NCBI GenBank assembly: GCA_945928335.1
Contig: CAMENK010000010.1
Location: 1 to 13,950, forward strand
DNA length: 13,950 bases
Direction of reading: 5' to 3'
Source: an uncultured Bacillota bacterium
Lineage (GTDB): Bacteria; Bacillota_I; Bacilli_A; RF39; UBA660
Each line of letters opens with the position of its first letter. The first letter of the stretch is position 1. The position numbers and the translations under genes were made by a program. Positions 1 through 7,873 of this stretch are shown here, piece after piece. A model generated the notes under the pieces. That model was not told the origin of the DNA, searched no databases, and was given only the letters and a program-made list of their open reading frames with translations.

Positions 1-930
1 GATGCAGACATTCGTGCAGAATTTAATACTGAAAATGGAATGATTAAATTATTTAGAAGGATGACTGTTGTTGATGAAGTAGAAAATGAGGATACTGAGT
101 TGAGTTTAGAAGAAGCTCAAGAGATTAATAAAGATTATAAAGTAGGAGATATTATAGAAAATGAGGTTAATTTTGAAGACTTTGGACGCGTTGCTATAAG
201 TGTTGCTAAACAAGTGGTTTTACAAAAAATAAGAGAAGTTGAAAGAAATCAAATTATGGATGAATTTAGAGACAAACAAGATGAAATGATGATCGGCTTC
301 TTAGCAATGGAAGATAATAGAAATTATTATGTTGATTTAGGTAAAGCAAGGGGAATACTTCCTAAAAATGATCTTATACCTGGGGAGACACTTAAAATGG
401 GGGACAGTGTTAAAGTATATATAGTAAGTGTTGAAGAAACTACTAAAGGGCCTTCTATAAGACTTAGTCGTAAACATTATGGCTTTGTTAAAAGATTATT
501 TGAAAATGAAATTCCAGAGTTCGCTGATGGTATTTTAATAATGCATGGAGTAGCTCGTGAAGCAGGTGTTAGAAGTAAAGTTGCTATATCTAGTACTAAT
601 CCTAATGTAGATGCAATAGGTAGTTGTATTGGTGAAAGAGGAACTCGTATTGCAAATATAATCTCTGCTTTAAATGGAGAAAAAGTAGATTTAGTTTTAT
701 ATGATGAAAATCCTGAAGTATTTATTGCTAATGCTTTAAGTCCAGCTAAAAATTTAAATGTTACTATTCAAGATGAGAAAAAGAAAGAAGCATTAGTTAT
801 AACTGATGCTGAAAATTTAAGTTTAGCTATAGGTAAAAAAGGAATAAATATTAAATTAGCTAGTAAATTAACTAGATATAAATTAAATATTAAAACTCTA
901 GAAGATATAAATAAAGAAATTAATAAATAG
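1..930 (+). CDS. nusA: Transcription termination/antitermination factor NusA, 5'-truncated by the window edge
   Basis: NusA binds RNA polymerase and nascent RNA and modulates pausing, termination and antitermination. The frame is open from base 1, and the first visible residues (DADIRAEF..., then RRMTVVDEVEN) match the N-terminal polymerase-binding domain of NusA. The ATG at position 40 is therefore internal, and roughly 60 residues are missing compared with the ~370 aa of Bacillus NusA. Counting from the first visible codon, an S1 domain lies at about 90-155. KH1 carries GSCIGERG at 207-214 and KH2 carries IGKKG at 277-281. The protein stops shortly after KH2, so the C-terminal acidic repeats of enterobacterial NusA are absent, as usual in Bacillota. 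ylxR follows 10 nt downstream, the classic operon order. The upstream partner rimP would be outside the window. Confidence 0.96.
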   Translation, partial: DADIRAEFNTENGMIKLFRRMTVVDEVENEDTELSLEEAQEINKDYKVGDIIENEVNFEDFGRVAISVAKQVVLQKIREVERNQIMDEFRDKQDEMMIGFLAMEDNRNYYVDLGKARGILPKNDLIPGETLKMGDSVKVYIVSVEETTKGPSIRLSRKHYGFVKRLFENEIPEFADGILIMHGVAREAGVRSKVAISSTNPNVDAIGSCIGERGTRIANIISALNGEKVDLVLYDENPEVFIANALSPAKNLNVTIQDEKKKEALVITDAENLSLAIGKKGINIKLASKLTRYKLNIKTLEDINKEINK

Positions 931-940
931 TGGAGGTATT

Positions 941-1201
941 ATGAAAACAAAAAAAATACCAATGAGAACGTGTGTTGTAACAAAGGAAAAATGTGAAAAA
1001 AAAGATCTTTTAAGAGTAGTAAGAACTCCATCTGGTGAAGTTATAGTGGATGATACACTAAAAGCTAATGGAAGAGGTGCTTATTTAAAAAAAGATAAAA
1101 ATGTTATTGAAAAGGCTAAAAGTAGTAAAATTTTAGAAAAACATTTGGAAGTTAAAATAAGTGATGAAATATATGAGGAATTATTAAATAAAATAAATTA
1201 G
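941..1201 (+). CDS. ylxR: YlxR family (DUF448) RNA-binding protein
   Basis: This is a small protein of 86 aa, the normal size of the YlxR/DUF448 family found in the nusA-infB operon. Family signatures are visible: MRTCVV at residues 8-13, a basic segment LLRVVRTP at 23-30, and GRGAYL at 44-49. The family is basic and predicted to bind RNA; reports link it to RNase P or to transcriptional regulation, but the role in this organism is not shown by the sequence. The ATG has an excellent site, TGGAGG, at 931-936. The gene sits 10 nt after nusA and 16 nt before infB. The L7Ae-like ylxQ gene that normally follows is missing. Confidence 0.93.
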   Translation: MKTKKIPMRTCVVTKEKCEKKDLLRVVRTPSGEVIVDDTLKANGRGAYLKKDKNVIEKAKSSKILEKHLEVKISDEIYEELLNKIN

Positions 1202-1203
1202 AA

Positions 1204-1210
1204 AGAAGGT
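1204..1210 (+). promoter_or_regulatory. Ribosome binding site that fixes the infB start
   Basis: AGAAGGT lies 7 nt before the ATG at 1218. An in-frame GTG at 1209 overlaps this site and has no site of its own, so the ATG is preferred. Confidence 0.7.
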
Positions 1211-1217
1211 GCATTAT

Positions 1218-3347
1218 ATGACTGTAAAAGATTATGCATTAGATGTAAAAGTAAGTGTTAAAAGTCTTTTGGATAAGTGTATAAGTTTAGGAATAAATGT
1301 TAGTAGTGAAGATGATTATTTAGAAGATGATGATATTATTATGTTAGATAATATAATTGGAGATATGGCAACTACTAATGAAGATGAAACCGATGAAGAA
1401 AACTTATTAAGTGAAGAATTAGAAGATAAATTCTCTTTAGAAGACAGGGCTAATAGTTTGATTGATGAAGATTTAGATTTAGAAAAAACTAAAAGAGTAA
1501 AATTAAAGAAAAAAGATTCTAATAAGAATGAAGAATTTAAAAAAGAAAAGAAAAATATTTATAAACATAAGACAAAATTACAAACTAATAAGGATGAAGA
1601 TTTAGAGAATGTTGTACTTTATAGCGAAGGTATGACTGTAAGAAATTTAGCAGAAAAATTAAATGTTAAAGATGAAGAATTAATTAAAAAAATGTTTGGA
1701 ATGGGTTTAATTCTTAATATAAATCAAGCTATTACTTTTGAAGATGCTGAAGTTGTATGTTTAGAATATAATAAAGAATTAAAACATGAAGAAGCAAAAG
1801 ATATTAGTAATTTCGAAGAATATGAAATTATTGATGCTGAAGAAGATTTATTACCTAGACCTCCAGTAGTTACAATTATGGGACATGTTGACCATGGTAA
1901 AACTAGTTTACTTGACTATATTAGACATAGTCATGTAGTAAGTGGAGAAGCAGGTGGAATTACACAACATATAGGTGCTTATCAAGTTGAAATTAAAGGA
2001 AATTTAATTACATTTATTGATACACCTGGACATGCTGCATTTACTGAAATGAGAGCGCGTGGTGCTAAGATTACAGATATAGTTGTTATTATTGTTGCTG
2101 CTGATGATGGTGTTATGCCTCAAACTAAAGAAGCAATTGACCATGCTAAAAGTGCAGGTGTTCCTATAATTGTTGCTATAAATAAGATAGATAAAGGTAT
2201 AGGAAATATAGATAAAATAATGAGTGAAATGAGTGAATATGGACTTACTCCTGAAGAATGGGGAGGAGATACTATATTTGTTAAGTTATCTGCTCATACC
2301 GGTGAAAATGTTGATTTACTTTTAGAAAATATAATAGCGCTTGCTGAAATGGAAGAGTTAAAAGCTAATCCAAATAGATATGCTGTTGGTACTGTTATTG
2401 AAGCTAAACTTGATAAGAATAAAGGACCAGTAGCTACCCTTTTAATAAATAATGGAACATTAAGACTAGGAGATCCTATAGTAGTAGGTTCATCTTTTGG
2501 AAAAGTTAGAACATTAAAAAATAGTAATGGAATAGATTTAACTAATGCTTTACCTAGTACACCAGTTGAAATTACTGGTTTAAATGAAGTTCCAGTAGCG
2601 GGCGATAAGTTTATGGCTTTTGAAAATGAAAAAGAAGCTAGAATGGTGGCTTCTAAACGTGCTAATTTGGTTAAAGAAAAGAAATATGCTAAAAAAGCGG
2701 TTAGTTTAGATGATTTATTTGAATCTATTAAAGAAGGTCATAAAGAAATAAATATTGTTTTAAAAGCCGATGTTAAAGGTAGTGAAGAAGCTGTTAAAAA
2801 TGCATTAGAGAAGATAGAAGTTGAAGGTGTAAAAATATCTGTAATTAGAAGTGGAGTTGGAACAATAACTGAAAGTGATGTAGTTCTTGCTAGTGCTTCA
2901 AATGCAATAATTATTGGATTTAATGTTGTTCCAAGTTCAAAAACTAAAGAAGCTGCTAAAAATTATAATGTTGATATTAGACTTTATAATATTATATATA
3001 AAGTAGTAGAAGAAATAGAAGCTGCAATGAAAGGTATGTTAGATCCTGAATATGAAGAAGTAATTATTGGTAATGCTGAAGTAAGACAACTATTTAAATT
3101 CTCTAAAGTTGGCATAATTGCAGGTAGTCATGTTACTAGTGGTGTTGTTAAAAATAATAGTTTAGTAAGATTGATTCGTGATGGTGTTATTATCTATAAT
3201 GGAAAAATAGCTAGTTTGCAAAGAGAAAAAGATCAAGTAAAAGAAGTTAAAAATGGATTTGATTGTGGAATAACTCTTGAAAACTTTATTGATATCAAAG
3301 TTGGAGATATTTTAGAAACATACGAAATGAAAGAAGTGAAGAGATAA
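1218..3347 (+). CDS. infB: Translation initiation factor IF-2
   Basis: IF-2 is the GTPase that delivers initiator tRNA to the 30S subunit and promotes 50S joining. The protein has 709 aa from the ATG at 1218, close to Bacillus IF-2. There appear to be two IF2-N modules, one at about 1-50 (MTVKDYALDVKV) and one at about 139-182 (MTVRNLAEKLNV), joined by an acidic then lysine-rich linker. The G domain has GHVDHGKT at 222-229, DTPGH at 268-272, NKID at 322-325 and SAHTGEN at 358-364, all intact. Domains II, III and C2 follow to the end, with the expected IGFNV and EYEEVIIGNAEVRQLF type motifs. The stop TAA shares its last base with the rbfA ATG, so the two are translationally coupled. Confidence 0.98.
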   Translation: MTVKDYALDVKVSVKSLLDKCISLGINVSSEDDYLEDDDIIMLDNIIGDMATTNEDETDEENLLSEELEDKFSLEDRANSLIDEDLDLEKTKRVKLKKKDSNKNEEFKKEKKNIYKHKTKLQTNKDEDLENVVLYSEGMTVRNLAEKLNVKDEELIKKMFGMGLILNINQAITFEDAEVVCLEYNKELKHEEAKDISNFEEYEIIDAEEDLLPRPPVVTIMGHVDHGKTSLLDYIRHSHVVSGEAGGITQHIGAYQVEIKGNLITFIDTPGHAAFTEMRARGAKITDIVVIIVAADDGVMPQTKEAIDHAKSAGVPIIVAINKIDKGIGNIDKIMSEMSEYGLTPEEWGGDTIFVKLSAHTGENVDLLLENIIALAEMEELKANPNRYAVGTVIEAKLDKNKGPVATLLINNGTLRLGDPIVVGSSFGKVRTLKNSNGIDLTNALPSTPVEITGLNEVPVAGDKFMAFENEKEARMVASKRANLVKEKKYAKKAVSLDDLFESIKEGHKEINIVLKADVKGSEEAVKNALEKIEVEGVKISVIRSGVGTITESDVVLASASNAIIIGFNVVPSSKTKEAAKNYNVDIRLYNIIYKVVEEIEAAMKGMLDPEYEEVIIGNAEVRQLFKFSKVGIIAGSHVTSGVVKNNSLVRLIRDGVIIYNGKIASLQREKDQVKEVKNGFDCGITLENFIDIKVGDILETYEMKEVKR

Positions 3348-3688
3348 TGAAATTAAAGGGAGAAAGAGTAGCTTCAGATTTACTTAAAGAATTAAGTATG
3401 ATACTTCTTACTGATGCTAAAGATGAAGATTTTAAATATGTTACTTTAACTTATGCAACTGTTACAAATGATTTATCAAGCGCTAAAGTATATTTTACAA
3501 CTTTAGAAGATGACAGAAGAGATAAAATATTAAAAGATTTAAATAATGCTAGTGGCTATTTTAGAACAGCCTTAGCGCCTAAACTTAATATTAGACATAT
3601 TCCTGAAATTAGGTTTGTTTATGATGAATCTATAGAATATGGAAAAAGAATAGAAGATATCATAGAAAAAATAAATGAAGAAAATTAA
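3347..3688 (+). CDS. rbfA: 30S ribosome-binding factor RbfA
   Basis: RbfA is a KH-like cold-shock factor needed for late 30S maturation and 16S rRNA 5'-end processing. The protein has 113 aa, normal for the family. It opens with the typical basic ERVASDLLKELSMIL helix at residues 6-20 and ends with RHIPEIRFVYDES followed by an RIEDIIEKI helix, the family's C-terminal signature. The start is fixed by the one-base overlap with infB (TAATG). In many Bacillota truB and ribF follow; here a hairpin closes the unit and uvrC comes next. Confidence 0.95.
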   Translation: MKLKGERVASDLLKELSMILLTDAKDEDFKYVTLTYATVTNDLSSAKVYFTTLEDDRRDKILKDLNNASGYFRTALAPKLNIRHIPEIRFVYDESIEYGKRIEDIIEKINEEN

Positions 3689-3691
3689 TTT

Positions 3692-3726
3692 AAAATATTA
3701 CATGAGAAATCTTATGTAATATTTTT
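3692..3726 (+). terminator. Rho-independent type terminator after rbfA
   Basis: A 15-bp hairpin is visible: 3692-3706 pairs with 3711-3725 (one G-U) around a 4-nt loop, AAAT. The 3' arm ends in six T (3721 onward). The hairpin is AT-rich, like the genome, but long. It ends the nusA-ylxR-infB-rbfA unit. Confidence 0.75.
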
Positions 3727-3747
3727 ATGTAAAAAAATATCTAAATT

Positions 3748-3756
3748 TGTTAAAAT
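3748..3756 (+). promoter_or_regulatory. Extended -10 promoter of uvrC
   Basis: TGTTAAAAT gives an extended -10 (TG-N-TAAAAT) with no clear -35; TGTAAA at 3728-3733 is a weak match at 17 bp. Predicted transcription starts near 3763, only about 13 nt before the chosen ATG. This also argues against the ATG at 3761. Confidence 0.6.
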
Positions 3757-3762
3757 ATAAAT

Positions 3763-3771
3763 GGATGTGAT
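3763..3771 (+). promoter_or_regulatory. Ribosome binding site that fixes the uvrC start
   Basis: GGATGTGAT differs by one base from GGAGGTGAT, the perfect anti-16S match, and its core lies 8 nt before the ATG at 3776. The upstream in-frame ATG at 3761 overlaps the predicted transcription start and has no site. Confidence 0.7.
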
Positions 3772-3775
3772 ATTT

Positions 3776-5536
3776 ATGATTAAAGAAAAATTGTCGTTAG
3801 TGCCTATGTTACCTGGATGTTATTTAATGAAAAATAAAGATGGAGTAGTTATTTATGTAGGTAAAGCTAAAAAACTAAAAAATAGACTTAAAAGTTATTT
3901 TAATGGTAGAGTTACTGGTAAGACTAAGAAACTTGTAAGTGAAATAGTTGATTTTGATTATATAGTTACTTCTAGTGAACTTGAAGCTTTTATATTAGAA
4001 TTAAATTTAATAAAAAAATATGATCCAAAATATAATATTCTTTTAAAAGATGATAAGAGTTATCCATATATTGAATTTAAGAATGATAAATATCCAACAT
4101 TAACAGTTAAAAGAGAAATAAATATAAATAAAAGAAACAAAATGTTATTTGGCCCTTATCCAAATGTAGGTGCTGCAAGAAGAATAGTTAATTTAATAAA
4201 TCGATTATATCCATTAAAGAAATGTGATAAGACTCCAAAAAAGGAATGTCTTTATTATCATATTGGAGAGTGTTTAGGATACTGTATACATAAAGATTTA
4301 GACACTTCTGAATTAAGAAATGAGATAATATCTATTCTTAATGGTCATGATGATATTTTAATAAATAAAATAAATGAAAAAATTAAAGTTAATTCTGATA
4401 ATCTTAATTTTGAAGTAGCATTAGAATTGAAGAAGGAATTAGACTATATTAAAGTGGTATTTGAAAAACAAAAAGTAGAATTAAATGATGGGATAAATAG
4501 AGATATTTTTAATTATTATTACGAGAATGGTTATATTAGTATTGTTGTATTCTTTTTAAGAAATGGTAAACTTGTTGGAAATAAGAAAAATATATTTCCT
4601 TTAATAGATGATATTAAAGAAACTTTAGAATATTATATAGTTAATTTTTATCAAAAAAAGAATATACAGCCTAAAGAAATTATTGTTCCTAAAGAATTAG
4701 ATATTGAATTATTGAATAGTTTATTAGATGCAAAGGTCATTTGTACTGAAAAAGGAAAGAAAAAACACTTATTCGATTTAGCTAGTACTAATGCTAAAAT
4801 AAATTTAGAAAATAATATTGAAATGGAATATAGAAAGAATGAAAAGAGTTTTGATGCTTCTCATGAACTTGGTAATATTCTTGGTGTAGAAAATTTAAGT
4901 ATTATAGAAGCATTTGATAATTCTAATTTATTTGGATCTTTTACTGTGAGTGGAATGGTGACTTTTATTGATGGAATTCCTAGTACAAAAGATTATAGAA
5001 AATTTAAGATATCTAAAGAACAGAATGACGATGTTGGTTCCATGAGAGAAGTTGTTTATAGAAGATATCAAAAAGTTCTAATGAATAACTTAAGAAAACC
5101 TGATTTAATATTAGTTGATGGTGGAATAAATCAAATAAATGCATGTAAAGGTGTTTTAAATGAATTAAATTTAAAAATAAAAGTATGTGGTCTTATGAAA
5201 GATGATAAACATACACTTAGTGAGTTAATTGATGGGGATACTTTAAATAGCTATAAAATTGATAAAAAAAGTAATGTCTTCTATTTGTTAACTAGAATAA
5301 GTGATGAAGTACATAGATTTACAATAAATTATCATAGACAAATAAGAAGTAAGGGAAGTATTTCTAGTGTACTCGATGAAATTGAAGGTATAGGACCTAC
5401 CAGAAAGAAAGAATTACTTAAGAAATATGGTAGTTTAAAAAAGATTAAAGAAGCATCTTTAGAAGATTTAGAAACTATTTTGCCTAAAGATGTTGCTAAG
5501 AGGACTTTAGAATATTTATTAAATTTTTATAAATAG
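3776..5536 (+). CDS. uvrC: Excinuclease ABC subunit UvrC
   Basis: UvrC makes the dual incisions in nucleotide excision repair after damage recognition by UvrA and UvrB. The protein has 586 aa from the chosen ATG, close to the ~598 aa of Bacillus UvrC. The N-terminal GIY-YIG nuclease shows GCY at 14-16, YVG at 27-29, R37 and E75. Four cysteines (C150, C158, C166, C170) form the cluster known in other UvrC to bind a metal or Fe-S centre. A UVR motif for UvrB contact lies at about 209-236. The RNase H-like 5'-incision domain shows D381, D448 (LVDGG) and H513 (EVHRF). A helix-hairpin-helix pair closes the protein at about 534-571. All catalytic residues I can place are present. It is a single-gene unit between two hairpins. 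Confidence 0.97.
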   Translation: MIKEKLSLVPMLPGCYLMKNKDGVVIYVGKAKKLKNRLKSYFNGRVTGKTKKLVSEIVDFDYIVTSSELEAFILELNLIKKYDPKYNILLKDDKSYPYIEFKNDKYPTLTVKREININKRNKMLFGPYPNVGAARRIVNLINRLYPLKKCDKTPKKECLYYHIGECLGYCIHKDLDTSELRNEIISILNGHDDILINKINEKIKVNSDNLNFEVALELKKELDYIKVVFEKQKVELNDGINRDIFNYYYENGYISIVVFFLRNGKLVGNKKNIFPLIDDIKETLEYYIVNFYQKKNIQPKEIIVPKELDIELLNSLLDAKVICTEKGKKKHLFDLASTNAKINLENNIEMEYRKNEKSFDASHELGNILGVENLSIIEAFDNSNLFGSFTVSGMVTFIDGIPSTKDYRKFKISKEQNDDVGSMREVVYRRYQKVLMNNLRKPDLILVDGGINQINACKGVLNELNLKIKVCGLMKDDKHTLSELIDGDTLNSYKIDKKSNVFYLLTRISDEVHRFTINYHRQIRSKGSISSVLDEIEGIGPTRKKELLKKYGSLKKIKEASLEDLETILPKDVAKRTLEYLLNFYK

Positions 5537-5555
5537 GTATAAAAAATACCTATTT
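5531..5555 (+). terminator. Terminator hairpin overlapping the uvrC stop
   Basis: A 10-bp stem is formed by 5531-5540 and 5546-5555 around an AAAAA loop, with T-rich sequence behind. The 5' arm includes the uvrC TAG (5534-5536). Confidence 0.6.
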
Positions 5556-5572
5556 ATTATTTATACATTTTA

Positions 5573-5581
5573 TGTTAAAAT
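5573..5581 (+). promoter_or_regulatory. Extended -10 promoter of the TPR gene pair
   Basis: TGTTAAAAT is identical to the uvrC -10 box. Transcription would start near 5588, giving a leader of about 22 nt that carries AGAGGTG at 5598-5604. No convincing -35 is present (TTTATT at 5553-5558). Confidence 0.55.
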
Positions 5582-5609
5582 ATCAATCATTATTTTCAGA
5601 GGTGTAAAT

Positions 5610-6587
5610 ATGAATTATAAACAAGTTTATTTGAATGGTATAAGTAATTATAATAAAGGAAATTATTTGAGAGCTAGAGAATGTTTTGAATTATCTTTAA
5701 ATGATCCTGAGTTAAAGACTAAGTCATTATATAAGTTGTTTTTAATTGAAATAAAACAATCCAATTATGCTAAGGCAAGAGAAATATTAGAAAATAGCTT
5801 AATAGATAGTTATTATTTTTATCTTGCTTCTGGGTTATTGGATTTGTCTGAATTTAATTTAAGCAAAAGCAAAAATGCTTATTTAAATTGTTTAGAACAA
5901 TGCAATACACAATTGGACGGGCTTTTAGGATTATCAAAAGTTTATTTTCAAACTGGAAATTATAAAATAACTAAGCAGATATTAGAAACATTAGAATTAA
6001 ATGTTGATTTTAATATAAATGCACTTTTTTCTTTAACTTGTTTATATATATATTTGAAAAATTATGAAGGTGCTTATAAATATTTTAAAAAAATTGATAA
6101 AAATAAATTAACTAAACTTTATTTGAAAAATCATTATAATGTAATTGAAATATATCTAAAATATGTTTTGAAACTTATTAGCAAAAAAGATATTGAAGAA
6201 AATAATTTTTATATGTTAAAAAGAATTTTTGATACATCAGATGAATTATTATTATTTCATATTAGAAAACATTGTTATGATAATAAGGATCAAACTATGT
6301 TTTTGGCAGATATTAATTTAGAAGAATTAGTAGACAAAGTTAAGAAAATGATTAAAGGAATTAATCCAATTCATTTAGATATTTCAGATATCTATAAATT
6401 TAGATTAGATACACCGATTGGTTATAAAAATGGAGTGCTTACTAGTGATGTAGAAATTTCTACATTTATTGGAACGAATAATATTTTAACAATTTTTCCT
6501 ACAATTTTATCTGATCATTTTGATCAGGAAGATCTAGTTGAAAGTAATGAGTTAATGCTAAAAAGAAAGTGTGGTGCATTAAAATGA
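5610..6587 (+). CDS. TPR-type repeat protein, function unknown
   Basis: This is a 325-aa cytoplasmic protein with no signal peptide or membrane helix. Residues 1-165 read as tandem helical TPR-like repeats, for example YNKGNYLRARECFELSL (14-30), QSNYAKAREILENSL (50-64), QTGNYKITKQILETL (114-128) and LKNYEGAYKYFKKI (149-162). Such repeats form protein-binding solenoids. After a helical linker, the last ~75 residues look like a different domain, predicted beta-rich, with YKFRLDTPIGYKNG at 262-275 and TFIGTNNILTIFP at 285-297; I do not recognise it. The start is supported by AGAGGTG 5 nt upstream. The TGA stop overlaps the next ATG, so the two proteins are made together and may act together. The only stop of the window that is TGA is here. 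Not assignable to a named family from sequence alone. Confidence 0.85.
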   Translation: MNYKQVYLNGISNYNKGNYLRARECFELSLNDPELKTKSLYKLFLIEIKQSNYAKAREILENSLIDSYYFYLASGLLDLSEFNLSKSKNAYLNCLEQCNTQLDGLLGLSKVYFQTGNYKITKQILETLELNVDFNINALFSLTCLYIYLKNYEGAYKYFKKIDKNKLTKLYLKNHYNVIEIYLKYVLKLISKKDIEENNFYMLKRIFDTSDELLLFHIRKHCYDNKDQTMFLADINLEELVDKVKKMIKGINPIHLDISDIYKFRLDTPIGYKNGVLTSDVEISTFIGTNNILTIFPTILSDHFDQEDLVESNELMLKRKCGALK

Positions 6588-7825
6588 TCTATCAAGATTC
6601 AGGTGCATTATTAGATGATATTCAGAAGTCATTATCAAATTTGGATTTAGTTGTCGCTTTAAAAATAATAAAAAAATATTTAAGTTTGATAAATAAATCT
6701 AATTATGAATTTTTAATAATTAATTTAATTAAAATATGTAGGTTGAATAATAATTCATTTGATTTAATAATAGAAGAATTAAAAAAACTAAATACTAGTA
6801 CATATTTGTTTAAGATAAGTACGTATATATCTTTATTTTATACATCATTATCTTCAAATAGATATGATAAAGCTCTTATATATTTAGATATAATTAGAAG
6901 GGCTAAAACAGTTGGAAAGAATTGTCTTTTTATATCAAGTTTAGAAACTTTATTAGACAGATATAGTAATAGAATAGATAATATTCCGAACTATTGTGAA
7001 GAAGAATATCAATATATTAAGAGTAAATGTGAATTGTTATTAAGTAAAAAAGGTATTATTTTATTAGATAGTATGGATGAATATCAAATTAATGTATATA
7101 TTAAAGTATTAAAAGAAAGATTTCCTAATATTTCATATTCAGTGGTTAATGATAAAAATAAGAAAAGAATTGCCTTAATATATAAGAGAAAAGAAAGAAT
7201 TTTTTATGATTTTAATAAAAAATATATAGAATTAAATGAGTATTATAAAAAAGAAAACTATTCTGAATGTATTAATCTATGTAAAGAAATGATAGAATTT
7301 GGACAGTGGAGACCTTCTGTTTTTGCTAAACTTGGGTTAAATTATATTAAAGTTGGAAATAATCTTGAAGCTATTGATTATTTGACTTATGCAACGTTAT
7401 TATCACAAACTTTACCTGAAGAACAAGATGTTAAAAGATATGATTATACTAAAATTATTAGAGATTTAAAACACAATATAAATTATAGTAAGCTTGAAAG
7501 TAAAAAGTCTATTGGTACTAAGGAATTGCATAAAATTATTTCATATATTTATGAAACAAAACTAGATGTTGAAACTGCTTGCTATAATTTAGGTTTAAAT
7601 GATTTAGATATTAAAATAGTTAAATTATTATTAGCTAAAATATATTATAGTCAAGGAAGTTTAAAAAAGGGTGATGAATTTGTTACTTCTGTTGAAAGAA
7701 GTTTAGATAAAAATACAGGTATTATTGAAATGTTAAATGAGATTAAAAGAAATAAAAAAATATATGTTCATAAAGGAAAGATTTTTGAGGAACAGCTATC
7801 ATTAACATTTAAACCTAACAAATAA
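6584..7825 (+). CDS. Second TPR-type helical protein, function unknown
   Basis: The protein has 413 aa from the ATG at 6584, chosen because ATGA overlaps the stop of the preceding gene; an in-frame GTG at 6569 lies further inside that gene. GTGGTG at 6570-6575 can serve as the ribosome site. The sequence is almost all helical, Leu/Ile/Lys/Tyr-rich, with no membrane segment. A clear TPR pair lies at about 213-275 (YYKKENYSECINLCKEMI, then KLGLNYIKVGNNLEAIDYL). Residues 1-130 probably hold more divergent helical repeats. Around 139-210 there is a possible separate small domain. The tail, KIFEEQLSLTFKPNK, is polar. Coupled to the upstream TPR gene, so a common complex or pathway is plausible. 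No enzyme motif seen. Confidence 0.82.
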   Translation: MIYQDSGALLDDIQKSLSNLDLVVALKIIKKYLSLINKSNYEFLIINLIKICRLNNNSFDLIIEELKKLNTSTYLFKISTYISLFYTSLSSNRYDKALIYLDIIRRAKTVGKNCLFISSLETLLDRYSNRIDNIPNYCEEEYQYIKSKCELLLSKKGIILLDSMDEYQINVYIKVLKERFPNISYSVVNDKNKKRIALIYKRKERIFYDFNKKYIELNEYYKKENYSECINLCKEMIEFGQWRPSVFAKLGLNYIKVGNNLEAIDYLTYATLLSQTLPEEQDVKRYDYTKIIRDLKHNINYSKLESKKSIGTKELHKIISYIYETKLDVETACYNLGLNDLDIKIVKLLLAKIYYSQGSLKKGDEFVTSVERSLDKNTGIIEMLNEIKRNKKIYVHKGKIFEEQLSLTFKPNK

Positions 7826-7840
7826 TACTTATTTAGTATT
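7824..7840 (+). terminator. Weak hairpin after the TPR pair
   Basis: AATACT at 7824-7829 pairs with AGTATT at 7835-7840 across a 5-nt loop, followed by TT. Six AT-rich pairs are weak, so read-through into the next gene is likely. Confidence 0.3.
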
Positions 7841-7858
7841 TTAAAATTCACAAATATT

Positions 7859-7867
7859 TGTTATAAT
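7859..7867 (+). promoter_or_regulatory. Consensus extended -10 promoter placing transcription start on the next ATG
   Basis: TGTTATAAT is a perfect extended -10 (TG-N-TATAAT). The last -10 base is 7 nt from the A of the ATG at 7874, so the message is predicted to be leaderless. A poor -35, TTTTAA, lies at 7839-7844 with 17-bp spacing. Confidence 0.65.
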
Positions 7868-7873
7868 TATGAT

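Noticed and set aside
40..930. NusA starting at the ATG at position 40
   Set aside because: The frame is open to base 1 and the residues before it match NusA's N-terminal domain, so this Met is internal.
6587..6613. TGA read as Trp (Mollicutes code 4) extending the first TPR gene
   Set aside because: Read-through meets a TAG after eight codons, while TGA as a stop gives a neat ATGA overlap; all Trp codons seen are TGG.
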